Counted from the stretch's first letter, positions 36,772-46,746 are shown. The stretch: 64,000 nucleotides of DNA from Lachnoanaerobaculum orale (GCF_003862485.1 NZ_RRCM01000003.1:79448-143447), one strand, 5' to 3'. Notes: generated by a model not told the origin, from the sequence alone. Numbers and translations are program-made.

Positions 36772-38100
36772 ATGAATTTGATTAAGAAATTATTATGTTC
36801 AGTTTCGGCTGTAGCGGTTTCGGCACTTTTGGCGCTACCTGTTATGGCCGCAGATGCACAGTGGAAGAGAAATGATAAGGGTTGGTGGTATGAGGAGGCG
36901 AACGGAGCATATCCTACCAACCAATGGAAACTGATAAACAATAAGTGGTACTACTTTGACAATATAGGTTATATGCTTGAGAATCGTTGGGTAGGAAACT
37001 ACTATGTAGGTGCTGACGGTGCCATGCTTGTAAGTACATCCACCCCTGACGGCTATTATGTTGATGCTACAGGTAAGTGGGTAGAGGGCATCAAGAGGAC
37101 TGTAAATATAAGCAAGAGATCCGGCACAAGCTCAGGCGGCGGCAGAAGCGGCGGTTCAGGCAGAAGCTCAGGTAGAAGAAGTTCAGGCGGATCAGGCGGA
37201 AGTTCAGGAGGCGGTAGAAGTTCAGGCGGTTCATCAAGCGGCGGAAGCTCAAGCGGAAGTTCAAGTAGCGGAAGTTCGGGCGGTTCAACGATTACAACAA
37301 ACACAAATACCGGCAATACAGGAAGCAATACAAATGCAAATACTTCAGGAGGCAATCATCAGGTAGTTACTCCGAATGCATCAAATAATAACAATGCAAA
37401 CACAAGTACAAATATCGGAAATACTTCTGTAAATACACAAAACAATAATGTGGCAAATACAGGTAATAATAACACTCCAAGCACAGTGGTTACTCCTAAT
37501 GCTTCAAACAATGCGGCAAATACCGTTACACAAGTTTCAAGTGAGGAGACGAGAGTTATTGACGCGCTAAAGGCAATGGGAGTGAGTGAAAAGGAAGCTA
37601 AATTGTATTATATTATCAATGCTTACAGAGAGAGTCAGGGACTGCAAAAGCTTTCATTCTCAAAGTCACTTACAATTGTTGCAAGAACTCATGTATCTGA
37701 CTCAAATACCTATACGCCTGAAAATCAGAGAGATTCAAGAGGTATGCAGGGTAATCTGCACAGCTGGTCAAACCACGGCAGCTGGACACCGGTGGTATAC
37801 ACATCCGATCACGAATATGCAGCCAATATGTGGAGTAAGCCGAGAGAGTTGACTTCCTATACCGGAAACGGATATGAGATTTCTTCATGGTATAGCGGCA
37901 ATATAACTCCTGAGGATGCACTTGATCTATGGAAGAATTCATCAGGACATAATGCCGTAATGACAACACAGGGAAATTGGTCAGATTTAAAGACTATGGG
38001 TGTTGCGATAGACGGAAAGTATGCACATGTATGGTTTGGAAGTGCTGCGGATCCGGCAGGATATTATGATGTGGCGAATTATCAGGTACTTCATCCTTAA
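36772..38100 (+). CDS. Secreted CAP-domain protein with cell-wall-binding-type repeats
   Basis: 442 residues from ATG 36772 behind GGAGGTG; the frame opens 18 bases earlier. A signal peptide ends near VMAAD. Next come repeats of the choline-binding/cell-wall type (NDKGWWYEEANGAYPTNQWK, NNKWYYFDNIGYM, NRWVGNYYVGADGAML, about residues 32-105), a long Ser/Gly/Arg tract (about 120-180), an Asn/Thr-rich linker (to about 255), and a C-terminal CAP domain (LYYIINAYRESQGLQKLSF; GHNAVMTTQGNW). It is probably attached to the envelope by the repeats; the role of the CAP domain is unknown. Confidence 0.88.
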   Translation: MNLIKKLLCSVSAVAVSALLALPVMAADAQWKRNDKGWWYEEANGAYPTNQWKLINNKWYYFDNIGYMLENRWVGNYYVGADGAMLVSTSTPDGYYVDATGKWVEGIKRTVNISKRSGTSSGGGRSGGSGRSSGRRSSGGSGGSSGGGRSSGGSSSGGSSSGSSSSGSSGGSTITTNTNTGNTGSNTNANTSGGNHQVVTPNASNNNNANTSTNIGNTSVNTQNNNVANTGNNNTPSTVVTPNASNNAANTVTQVSSEETRVIDALKAMGVSEKEAKLYYIINAYRESQGLQKLSFSKSLTIVARTHVSDSNTYTPENQRDSRGMQGNLHSWSNHGSWTPVVYTSDHEYAANMWSKPRELTSYTGNGYEISSWYSGNITPEDALDLWKNSSGHNAVMTTQGNWSDLKTMGVAIDGKYAHVWFGSAADPAGYYDVANYQVLHP

Positions 38101-38136
38101 TGAGACAGGTACCTTACAATACGGTTAATACTACAA

Positions 38137-38168
38137 TGAGGCTGTCAATTTTGGCAGCCTTATTTTAA
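38137..38168 (+). terminator. Terminator after the CAP gene
   Basis: AGGCTGTCA pairs with TTGGCAGCCT (one G-T), followed by TATTTTA, just before the binding site of the next gene. Confidence 0.75.
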
Positions 38169-38179
38169 TAAGGAGTGAA

Positions 38180-39352
38180 ATGAAAAAGCATAAAAGATTT
38201 AAAGGCTTATTTTTATGTTTGATAATCTGCATGGCCTTTACCTTTATAGGATGTAGAGGAAGGGCGGCGGTATCAAATACCGAAGTCTCAATGACTGAGG
38301 CTGTGGAGGATATTAAAACATCGAAGTTTTCCATGCATTTTATAGATGTGGGACAGGGAGATTCCACGCTCATAGGTTGTGACGGTGAGTGGATGCTTAT
38401 AGATGCAGGAGATAATACAAAGGGTAGTGCCGTGCAGCTTTATCTTAAAAAGGCGGGGGTATCAAAACTGAAATATGTTATCGGAACACATCCTGATGCT
38501 GACCATATAGGCGGTATGGATGTTATAATCACAAAATTTGACTGTGAAAATATCCTCTTACCTGATAAAAAGAGTGACAGTAAAGAATATGAAGAATTAA
38601 TTGATGCTATAAATTATAGAAATTATAAGATTAGTGTACCTAGGGTAGGAGAAAAATTTTCCTTGGGAAGTGCAGACTTTACAGTACTTGGGCCGATAAG
38701 TAAGGCTGAGAGTAACAACAATAACTCTATTGTAGTTAAGGTAAAATATAAAGATACTTCATTTTTGCTTTCAGGAGATGCAGAGAGTGAGGAGGAACAG
38801 GAAATAGTAGATTCAGGGGCGGATTTAAAAGCGGATGTTTATCACGCAGGGCACCACGGCAGCAATACATCTTCAAGCAGCGAGTGGTTAAAGAAAATAT
38901 CACCTAAGTATGTGGTGATAAGCTGCGGCAAGGGTAATACTTACGGACATCCGCACAGGGAAGTGCTGGACGAGTTTAAAAAGATTGGCGCGAAGGTTTA
39001 CAGGACTGATGAACAGGGAAGTATAGCGTTAAGTTCTGACGGAGTGAAACTGTCATGGAATGTAAGTCCTTCAGATACATGGAAGTCGGGCTATGAAAAT
39101 GCAGGTACAAAGGATGTCGTAAAAAATAAAGCCGATACAGTGCCTCAAAGGAATATGGCGGAAGATAAAACAACGGAGCCGGGAAACAGTCTTGAAATGA
39201 CCTATATACTTAACAATAACTCACTTAAGTTTCACTATCCCGACTGTAAATCGGTACCTAAGATAAAGGATAAGAACAAGGAAGAAGTAAAGACTACAAG
39301 GGATGAGCTTATAAAAAGAGGTTATGAGCCTTGTAAGATATGTAATCCTTAG
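38180..39352 (+). CDS. ComEC/Rec2-like metallo-beta-lactamase-fold lipoprotein
   Basis: 390 residues. Lipoprotein signal (lipobox FIGC, Cys near residue 25) and a metal-dependent hydrolase domain with FIDVGQGDSTLIG, the zinc motif THPDADHIGGMD, GDAESEEEQ and AGHHGSNTSSS. This is like the extracellular nuclease-like domain of ComEC but without the channel part. The C-terminal 60 residues carry a FHYPDCKSVPKI ... YEPCKICNP pattern, an Ada-type zinc-binding motif common at the end of secreted nucleases. A role in degrading extracellular DNA is a reasonable guess. Confidence 0.85.
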   Translation: MKKHKRFKGLFLCLIICMAFTFIGCRGRAAVSNTEVSMTEAVEDIKTSKFSMHFIDVGQGDSTLIGCDGEWMLIDAGDNTKGSAVQLYLKKAGVSKLKYVIGTHPDADHIGGMDVIITKFDCENILLPDKKSDSKEYEELIDAINYRNYKISVPRVGEKFSLGSADFTVLGPISKAESNNNNSIVVKVKYKDTSFLLSGDAESEEEQEIVDSGADLKADVYHAGHHGSNTSSSSEWLKKISPKYVVISCGKGNTYGHPHREVLDEFKKIGAKVYRTDEQGSIALSSDGVKLSWNVSPSDTWKSGYENAGTKDVVKNKADTVPQRNMAEDKTTEPGNSLEMTYILNNNSLKFHYPDCKSVPKIKDKNKEEVKTTRDELIKRGYEPCKICNP

Positions 39353-39415
39353 ATATCTTAGGCGAATATTGTGATATAATGCAATAAATAATATAAGAAT
39401 ACGGAGACTACATAT

Positions 39416-40237
39416 ATGAGCGGAAATAAACAAATTTTACTGGTTAACGATCTTGCAGGTTACGGAAAGGTGGCACTTTCAGCCATGATGCCGATAATGT
39501 CACATATGGGATTTGAGATATTTACACTTCCTACAGCACTTGTATCCAATACTCTTGACTATGGAAAGTTTGAGATACTTGATACTAAGGATTATATTGA
39601 AAAGACTGTTAATGTATGGAATGAGCTGGATTTTTCATTTGAGTCTATAGCGATAGGATTTATCGCATCTGATGAAGAGGCCGATATTTTGGCGGACTTT
39701 TGTGACAAGCAAAGTAAAAAAGGTACTTTTATATTTGTTGACCCTATAATGGGAGATGACGGCAGACTATATAACGGTATTGCAAAGAATGCTGTAGAAA
39801 ACAGAAAGAGACTCCTTAAGTTTGCAAATCTTATAAAGCCGAATTTTACAGAGTGCTGCCTGCTTACAGGCATGGAATACAAAAAAGAGGGATTTTCTAA
39901 AGAAGAAAATGAGGTTATGTTGAGAAAACTTATAGGGGAAAATCAATCTTCGGCGGTTATTACATCCGTGCCTTTTGAGGATAAAAAATACTGCCTATGT
40001 TATGATGCCGATACCGATAAGATTGCCTATATTGAATATGACGAGATAGATGTCAGATTCCCGGGAACGGGAGATATATTCTCAGCGATATTGGTGGGAG
40101 ACATTTTGGGCGGTAAATCACTTTTTGATGCGACTTCTCATGCTATAAAAGTAGTAAGGAATATGATAAATGCCAATATAAAAAATGCGGACAAATATCG
40201 CGGCATACCGGTGGAACAGTATCTTGATCTGGTATAG
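39416..40237 (+). CDS. Pyridoxal/pyridoxamine kinase-like protein (ribokinase fold)
   Basis: 273 residues. ATP-dependent phosphorylation of a B6 vitamer is the family role. Core motifs: LLVNDLAGYGKVALSAMMPIM, DPIMGDDGRLYNG near residue 118, KPNFTECCLLTG and the anion-hole motif PGTGDIFSAIL near 218. About 9 bases separate it from jetA, so it probably shares a transcript with the Wadjet genes. A second, different copy is at 60290-61129. Confidence 0.85.
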   Translation: MSGNKQILLVNDLAGYGKVALSAMMPIMSHMGFEIFTLPTALVSNTLDYGKFEILDTKDYIEKTVNVWNELDFSFESIAIGFIASDEEADILADFCDKQSKKGTFIFVDPIMGDDGRLYNGIAKNAVENRKRLLKFANLIKPNFTECCLLTGMEYKKEGFSKEENEVMLRKLIGENQSSAVITSVPFEDKKYCLCYDADTDKIAYIEYDEIDVRFPGTGDIFSAILVGDILGGKSLFDATSHAIKVVRNMINANIKNADKYRGIPVEQYLDLV

Positions 40238-40246
40238 GTTTGATAT

Positions 40247-41653
40247 ATGAATATTTTTGATGAGATAGATGAAAATCTGTTCAGACCTCTGACCGGGACC
40301 AATAAAAGAAAATATGCCGATATACTGGCTTTGATTTGGGATAAATGTAAGAGAATGCCTATGTATTCTATAGAAAAAAGCACTGTCTTTGATATGGCGG
40401 AGGAATATCTTTTGGGCTTGGGAGAGAGTGTGGAACTTGATATTGAAGAGCAGGAAGAGGTTAGCGGAAATATCTCGGATATGCGAGTGGTGGCAGGCAC
40501 TCTTATAAGAAGGCTTAGAGATACAGGCTGGATCTTGGAAAAACCCGGCGAATATGAGGACGAGGATAAGCTGGCTCTACAGTATAAGGTTGTGCCTATA
40601 CTTAAGTCATTTAAAGAGGTTGTCAGTCCGACGATTGTTACATATAAGGGTAAGCTTTTCAAGATATATTCAATGTTTGAGCATATATCCGAGCAGGGGA
40701 GTCCGTATGAAGGCGTATTAAAAGAAGCATCGGAAGACTTTGACAATCTGAATCAGGCGCTTAGAACCTTGTCGGCTTCAATAGAAGATCATATAAACGA
40801 GCTGACTATGGGTAAGAGTCCGCAGGAGATATTGGAATTTTTTGAAAAATATGAAGAGAAGATAGTTGTGGGATCATATCACAGGTTTAAGACAAATGAC
40901 AATCTGTTTTATTACAGGTCAAGTCTGTATGAAAGCCTTGATAAATGTGAAGACAGCTTGTTTGACGCACTGGTACTTGACTGTATGGATACGGAACGCG
41001 TAGAAAAAGACATAGCTGAAGTTAAGATAAGAGAACTGATAACAAAGGTTCGCATGGACATTGAAGAGATGGAAGGTCTTATGAGGGCTATTGACGACAG
41101 ACATATAATCTACAGGATGAGAGCCGTACAAAGAGCGCAGTTTTTGTTGCTGTCTGACGGAAGCAGTAAGAGTAAAATCAATAATATACTGAGGTTTTAT
41201 GCAAGTACCATAGATTCAAAGGAAGACGGATATAAAGACGATGATACTGTAGGAGCTGAAATCTTTCAGATATTTTGTCAAAACTTTTTTGACAGCGCTT
41301 CTATTGCAACACCTGTGAAAAAAAGAAAGCCTACACCTATTGAGCTTATGAGTATATTCGAAGAGCCGGATATGGAGCTTGTGGAAGAGAAAAACAAAAA
41401 GATTATGGAGTATATAAAGAATGCTTTGACATCTGAGAATGTAAACAGGTTTGCAAGGGATATTCTTGCAGGAAATCATGCTGTGCAGATAAGCTCGGTA
41501 TTTGAAAAGGACCCTGATACATTTACAAAGATTATAGGATTGTATACATATTCAAAGACATCTGAAAGAGAATACGATATAAGACTGAAGGACAATGTGG
41601 TGGAAATAAACGGTGTAAGGTTCAAAGATTTTATTGTTGAGGAAAGAAGATAA
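40247..41653 (+). CDS. jetA: Wadjet subunit JetA (DUF5716-type kleisin)
   Basis: 468 residues, opening NIFDEIDENLFRPLTGTNKRKYADIL. It matches the JetA family of the DUF5716 type. JetA is the kleisin-like, MukF-related subunit that bridges the two JetC heads; coiled, charged helices occupy about 250-420. First of four tightly packed genes; the TAA stop overlaps the next ATG (TAATG). As I recall, this JetA form belongs to Wadjet type II rather than type I. Confidence 0.87.
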   Translation: MNIFDEIDENLFRPLTGTNKRKYADILALIWDKCKRMPMYSIEKSTVFDMAEEYLLGLGESVELDIEEQEEVSGNISDMRVVAGTLIRRLRDTGWILEKPGEYEDEDKLALQYKVVPILKSFKEVVSPTIVTYKGKLFKIYSMFEHISEQGSPYEGVLKEASEDFDNLNQALRTLSASIEDHINELTMGKSPQEILEFFEKYEEKIVVGSYHRFKTNDNLFYYRSSLYESLDKCEDSLFDALVLDCMDTERVEKDIAEVKIRELITKVRMDIEEMEGLMRAIDDRHIIYRMRAVQRAQFLLLSDGSSKSKINNILRFYASTIDSKEDGYKDDDTVGAEIFQIFCQNFFDSASIATPVKKRKPTPIELMSIFEEPDMELVEEKNKKIMEYIKNALTSENVNRFARDILAGNHAVQISSVFEKDPDTFTKIIGLYTYSKTSEREYDIRLKDNVVEINGVRFKDFIVEERR

Positions 41654-42228
41654 TGGCGGTTGATATAAAAGAAGAGATAGCCAATTACCTGTTGAATAAT
41701 TGTTTTTTGATGGGAACTGTGGATACTACAAGAGAGAAGTACTACTATGTTATAAATCATGAAGAAAGCTTCAGACAGATTTTTTTGCCGATAGGATATA
41801 CTTTGGTGGTTCACAGAAATTTGAGGGTTATTCAGCTTATCAATAATCACGGTAGCGGCAGAGTTATATTAAAAAAATATGAGAGTATTATTTTGCTTAT
41901 ACTAAGACTTTTGTATGTAGAAAAAAGAGAAAGTTTGTCCACAAGTGAAGACAGCGTGTTTACAACTGTTGAAGAGATAAAAAATGAATATGAGAAGCTC
42001 AACCTCCCGAGAAAATTTGACAGAGTATTGTTGGAAGAGTCTTTAAGAAATATAAAAAGATACAATCTTTTAAAGGTTGAGGACAGACTTTCGGATATGG
42101 ATGCAAAGATCAGGATTTACCCTTCAGTGATGCTTGCCATGCCTGATGTAAATATAAATAAGGCCTATGAGGAGACCGCCAAGCTTTTGGCACAGTATGA
42201 AAACAGCGAAGACGGAGATGAAGAATGA
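41653..42228 (+). CDS. jetB: Wadjet subunit JetB (KITE/MukE-like)
   Basis: 191 residues, small winged-helix KITE-type protein (ILLILRLLYVEKRESL; VFTTVEEIKNEYEKLNL; LLEESLRNIKRYNLLKVEDR). It binds the JetA kleisin. The ATG overlaps the jetA stop and its own end overlaps jetC by four bases, the coupling expected for subunits of one complex. Confidence 0.87.
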   Translation: MAVDIKEEIANYLLNNCFLMGTVDTTREKYYYVINHEESFRQIFLPIGYTLVVHRNLRVIQLINNHGSGRVILKKYESIILLILRLLYVEKRESLSTSEDSVFTTVEEIKNEYEKLNLPRKFDRVLLEESLRNIKRYNLLKVEDRLSDMDAKIRIYPSVMLAMPDVNINKAYEETAKLLAQYENSEDGDEE

Positions 42229-45200
42229 TTAGAATGACGAGGCTTCATCTGATAAATTGGCATAATTTTCAGGATGATATAATAGATTTCAAAAATATCA
42301 CCTACCTTTTGGGGGTGAACGCTGTAGGAAAGACTACAATAATGGATGCCGTAAGGTATTGTCTTACTACAAATAAGGATTTCAACACGGCGGGAAATAA
42401 AAAGAGCGGAAGAACTCTTTTAGGTTCGGTACACCAAAAGCAAAGGGCGGAGGATTCATATCTTCGTCCGGGACATACGGTTTCATACATAGGGATAGAG
42501 TTTTTGGATGAGGCTATAAAAAAGAACTTTGTAATAATTGCCCGTATAGAATCCGAGACACCGAAGCAGGATTTAAAGGGGGTATATCAGGACTGGTATA
42601 TTACAAAACCCGGATTTGTTCTTGAGGATATTCCTTTTTTTACAAAGAAAAATGATGCCAAGAGACCTACATCAAGAGATGCTTTCAAGCTTGAGAATAA
42701 GGGCATGGACAGGGCGTCAAATCAGTCGGATGCAAAGATAAGGATTTGCAGAGTGCTGGGTATAGGTGAGGCAAACTCGCCTATAGGAAAGAAGTTTAAT
42801 GAGGTGTTCCATATGGGCACCGGACTGGATGATATAAAGGATATCAGAGAGTTTATCTATACATATATTTTGCCTGAGCCTGAAGTGAATATAGAGTTTT
42901 TGCAAAAGGACATGCTTGAACTTGAGAGATTGCAGGAGATACTGCAGGAGGCAAGTGACAGAGAAGAACTTTTAAAAGAAATCAATGAAAGAATAAAATC
43001 GGCAAAAGAATTCCTTGCTAAAGTCAAAATAAATGAGAGTTTGGTCGCTTATGCAAATCTTCAGGAAAATATCGAAGAGACAAATGAGAAAAAGTATCTT
43101 ATAGAGGAATGGAATAAAAGCCTTGAGATGCTTGATAAGAGATTACTTGAACTTTCAGAGAGTGAGAATAAGGCATCAGCTCTTTTGTATGAAGCACAAA
43201 GAGCGGCGGAAGAAAATGTGGAAAATAAGGAAATGCTCTCACTTGAAAGTGAAAATAAGAACAATAAACTTGAAAATGAGAAGCTTATATTGGAAGCAGG
43301 TATATTTGAAGATGTGCTTCAAAAGCTGTTTTTTCTTATTGACAGGCTGAATAAGGTAGGATTTTATGTCAAAGTAGACGACTCTATAAAAGATGAAAAT
43401 ACTAAAACGGATGACAGGATAAGAGAAATTAAAAACAGTGCAAAGCTTTTTGCAGATATGGAAGAAGAAATCAAAAATCATGATGCGAAGATAAGAAATG
43501 ATATTGCAGAGCTTAATGATAAAAGTGATGTACTTTCAAAAAAGATAAAGAGTTTGGAAGCAGGCGTGATGTGTTATCCTGATGAAGCGATATTTGTAAG
43601 AGATAAGATAAATTCATTCTTGAGTGAGCAAAGTAAAAGAGCGGATGCCAAGCTGCTTTGTGAACTTTTATATATGACGGATAACAGCTGGCAGGACGCT
43701 GTTGAGAGCTATTTGAATACCCAGAGGTTTAATATTATTGTTGAACCGGAAAATTATCTTTCGGCAAAAAAGGTCTTTGTATCTCTGGGCGATAAAGTTA
43801 AGGGAATAGGGCTTATAGATACAAGAAAGATAAAGGAGCCTGAGTACAAGTCTTTGAATGAGGCTTATCTTGGAGATAAGATTGATTCTGAAAATATCTA
43901 TGCAAAGGCATATGCAAGATATGTTATGAAAAATGTTATTTGCTGTGAGTCTTCGGATGATTTGGAGAATTTTTCAAAGAGTGTAACAAGAGACAGGCTC
44001 AGATTCCAAAACTTCTGCTTACAGAGGATGGCAAAAAAAGAACATTTCATAGGTGTGGATGCCATAGCAAAGCAATTAAAGAGTGCAAAAGAAGAGTTTG
44101 CAGGCGTCAAAAAAGAACTTACAAGACTTGAAGAAGCCAAGAAAAACTTTGACTCTATTTATAACGGGTATACAAAGTTCAGAGCGGGTGACAACTTCGG
44201 AAAACTTGAAAACTACTGTGAATCAAAGGCAAAGTCAAAAGTACTCTCGGCTAAGATAGAAGATATAGCAAAGAAGATAGAGGAGTTTAAGAAAAATCCT
44301 ATTCTGCTTGCTATGTATGACAGAGTGAAAGAATGTAAGAAGAACTTAAATGTTGTAAGAGATGAGATAACGGATAACAAGGCAAAAAAGCAAAACCTTA
44401 ACTCCGATATAAACAGGGCAAAAAATTTGCTTGAGGAGCTTGAAGCGAGCCTTTCAAATTTGCAGGATATATATGAGAAAAGTGTTGAGGAGTATCCTGA
44501 GTTTATAAATGATGTTGAGAAGAAGTATCAAAATGAAAGAAAATCAAAGAAGGCTTCAGCCATTGCCTATAACTTTTCAAACCGTGTAATTCAGGACAAT
44601 ATTGCGTTGAACAACTACTTAAATCAGGAACTTATACCGCTGCAACAAAGATATATGGCTACATATACCTGTGATTACGCTACAGGCCTCGGAGGAGCAA
44701 ACAGGTATATGCAGGAATTTCTGACATTGCAGAATATAGAGCTTGAAAGACATAAGAGCGAACTTGTAAACGCACAGATAAGATGTAAGGACAGATTCCG
44801 TAAGGAAGTGCTGTTTAGAATGAAGGATGATATTTTAAGAGCAAAGCAGCAGTTTAAGCAGATAAATCGTGTTATGGAAAATCTCGAGTACGGTGAAGAA
44901 AGCTACAGATTCGGAATTGACAAGAGTAAGGACAGGGAACTTGGAATGTTCTATGATATAATCATGGACAAAGATAATATGCAGATTGACAGAGAAAATG
45001 ATATGCTTATGCTTATTGCAGAAAGTAACAAGTCTGAAATATTTGAAAGTCAGATTGATGACTTTATGCAAAGAATTATGATTGATGTTGAGGAACATGC
45101 AAGGCAGAATCTATCAGGTCAAAAATCAGGTGCCAAAAGTATGGGAATGTATGTGGATTACAGGACATATCTGGACTATGACATAATTGTGAAAAATTGT

Positions 45201-45554
45201 GTGACGGGAAATGAGGTGGGACTTTCAAAGGTCAACGCGGAAGGCAGCGGCGGTGAGAATCAGGCTCCTTTTTATGTGGCTATCTGTGCATCTCTTTTGC
45301 AGATTTATGAGCAGAGCAAGGAAGGTTCTATAAGGCTGATACTGCTTGATGAAGCATTCAACAATATGACAAGCGACAGAATAGAGCCGATGATGAATAT
45401 GTTTAAAAAGCTTAATTTGCAGCTTGTTCTGATAGCAACGGCTGAAAAGGCTACAGCCATATTGCCGTACTGTGATATTACATATTCTATTGTAAAGTCC
45501 GGAAACAGGAATGCGATAGGAGTGTTTGAGAGGATTGAGGATGGACTACATTAA
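42225..45554 (+). CDS. jetC: Wadjet subunit JetC (SMC/MukB-like ATPase)
   Basis: 1109 residues. Walker A GVNAVGKTTIMD near residue 30; long coiled coils (about 230-440 and 640-840) with a hinge-like section near 470-610; ABC signature in EGSGGENQAPFYVAI near 1006; Walker B IRLILLDEAFNNM near 1040. It extrudes DNA loops and, with JetABD, recognises and linearises closed circular plasmids. ATGA overlap with jetB; its end overlaps the jetD start. Confidence 0.92.
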   Translation: MIRMTRLHLINWHNFQDDIIDFKNITYLLGVNAVGKTTIMDAVRYCLTTNKDFNTAGNKKSGRTLLGSVHQKQRAEDSYLRPGHTVSYIGIEFLDEAIKKNFVIIARIESETPKQDLKGVYQDWYITKPGFVLEDIPFFTKKNDAKRPTSRDAFKLENKGMDRASNQSDAKIRICRVLGIGEANSPIGKKFNEVFHMGTGLDDIKDIREFIYTYILPEPEVNIEFLQKDMLELERLQEILQEASDREELLKEINERIKSAKEFLAKVKINESLVAYANLQENIEETNEKKYLIEEWNKSLEMLDKRLLELSESENKASALLYEAQRAAEENVENKEMLSLESENKNNKLENEKLILEAGIFEDVLQKLFFLIDRLNKVGFYVKVDDSIKDENTKTDDRIREIKNSAKLFADMEEEIKNHDAKIRNDIAELNDKSDVLSKKIKSLEAGVMCYPDEAIFVRDKINSFLSEQSKRADAKLLCELLYMTDNSWQDAVESYLNTQRFNIIVEPENYLSAKKVFVSLGDKVKGIGLIDTRKIKEPEYKSLNEAYLGDKIDSENIYAKAYARYVMKNVICCESSDDLENFSKSVTRDRLRFQNFCLQRMAKKEHFIGVDAIAKQLKSAKEEFAGVKKELTRLEEAKKNFDSIYNGYTKFRAGDNFGKLENYCESKAKSKVLSAKIEDIAKKIEEFKKNPILLAMYDRVKECKKNLNVVRDEITDNKAKKQNLNSDINRAKNLLEELEASLSNLQDIYEKSVEEYPEFINDVEKKYQNERKSKKASAIAYNFSNRVIQDNIALNNYLNQELIPLQQRYMATYTCDYATGLGGANRYMQEFLTLQNIELERHKSELVNAQIRCKDRFRKEVLFRMKDDILRAKQQFKQINRVMENLEYGEESYRFGIDKSKDRELGMFYDIIMDKDNMQIDRENDMLMLIAESNKSEIFESQIDDFMQRIMIDVEEHARQNLSGQKSGAKSMGMYVDYRTYLDYDIIVKNCVTGNEVGLSKVNAEGSGGENQAPFYVAICASLLQIYEQSKEGSIRLILLDEAFNNMTSDRIEPMMNMFKKLNLQLVLIATAEKATAILPYCDITYSIVKSGNRNAIGVFERIEDGLH

Positions 45555-46746
45555 GGATGTTTTGAACAGATTGATAGATATGTATGAAAGAAGAGAAGGC
45601 TTTAAAAAGGAGCCTTCTTCTTTGCGTGTGATACAGGCGGATATAAAAAAGACCTACCCTGAATATGTGGACAGATACAATCACAATGTGTATAAGGATA
45701 TCAATACAGCAATAGAAAAGTTGATAAGTGAAAATCTTATTGAATCAAAGGCGGATGAGACCGGAAAATATGAAAAGGTAAGATTAAATGTCGAAAGTAT
45801 TGCAGAATGCTATAAGAGAGTAAAAAGAATTGATATACCGAAGCAGTGTGAGAAAATAAAAGAGGTGCTGGATTTGTTTAAAGACAGGAATCCGCCTGTA
45901 CTGAGAGGCATTATATCCGATTGGAGTAAACTTATATCAAACTATAAAAAGCTGCCATATGATATAAAATATGACAAAGAAAGACTTTTTAACATACTGA
46001 AAATACTTGAAGCAATACTTGGGCTTGGTCGTGAGAGTTATATAAGAAATTTTTCAACCGCAATGTTTAAGGATTCCAAGAGATTTCAAAGGGAGTTTAA
46101 ATCAACTGTGGAGAGCATACTTTTTGATTATACGGATGAGGTTGTGGAAAAAGATAAGATACTTGAGTACTATAACCTCTATGAGAACCCCACATATGTA
46201 TATATAAAAGGTGATATAGTAATTAAGTTTGAAGATTCAGTTGTTCATGTAAGGGAAATTAACGGAGGTATTGCACTCTCAAATTCATCACTTGAAAAGA
46301 TAAAGGAAATAAAAGTAATTGCAAAGTCTGTAATCACTGTGGAAAACCTGACCACCTATCACGATGAAGATGAGAAAGACAGTGTGTACATTTATCTTGG
46401 AGGTTATCACAACAAATCAAAGCAGGTAATATTAAAAAAGATATATGATGAGAATAAGCAATGTGAATATCTGCATGAGGGAGATATAGATGTATACGGA
46501 TTTTTGATACTTGAAAACTTAAAAGAAAAAACAGGAATACCTTTTAGACCTTTGAATATGGGGGTTGATACTTTAAAGAGGTTTTTTGATGCGAAAATAT
46601 ATAAAGAGCTTACAGCTTCAGATATAAATATGATAGAGAAAAAGAAAGGAAAGCTTGGAGAGTATAGACAAGTGTTGGAATTTATGCTCTTACATAACTG
46701 CAAGGTGGAACAAGAATCCATAAGAGCGGTTGAGATTTTAAATTAG
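45541..46746 (+). CDS. jetD: Wadjet nuclease JetD (DUF3322/DUF2220, TOPRIM)
   Basis: 401 residues from ATG 45541, inside the jetC end and behind TTGAGG; the frame opens at a TTG at 45526. The C-terminal TOPRIM-like core shows a glutamate in SVITVENLTTYH and the acidic pair in YLHEGDIDVYGFLI, the metal-binding residues of the DNA-cleaving domain. The N-terminal half has winged-helix-like segments. It completes the Wadjet operon. Confidence 0.9.
   Translation: MDYIKDVLNRLIDMYERREGFKKEPSSLRVIQADIKKTYPEYVDRYNHNVYKDINTAIEKLISENLIESKADETGKYEKVRLNVESIAECYKRVKRIDIPKQCEKIKEVLDLFKDRNPPVLRGIISDWSKLISNYKKLPYDIKYDKERLFNILKILEAILGLGRESYIRNFSTAMFKDSKRFQREFKSTVESILFDYTDEVVEKDKILEYYNLYENPTYVYIKGDIVIKFEDSVVHVREINGGIALSNSSLEKIKEIKVIAKSVITVENLTTYHDEDEKDSVYIYLGGYHNKSKQVILKKIYDENKQCEYLHEGDIDVYGFLILENLKEKTGIPFRPLNMGVDTLKRFFDAKIYKELTASDINMIEKKKGKLGEYRQVLEFMLLHNCKVEQESIRAVEILN

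Noticed and set aside
37056..37355. Minus-strand Pro/Leu-rich frame opposite the CAP gene
   Set aside because: It is the complement of the Ser/Gly repeat tract; composition explains the open frame.
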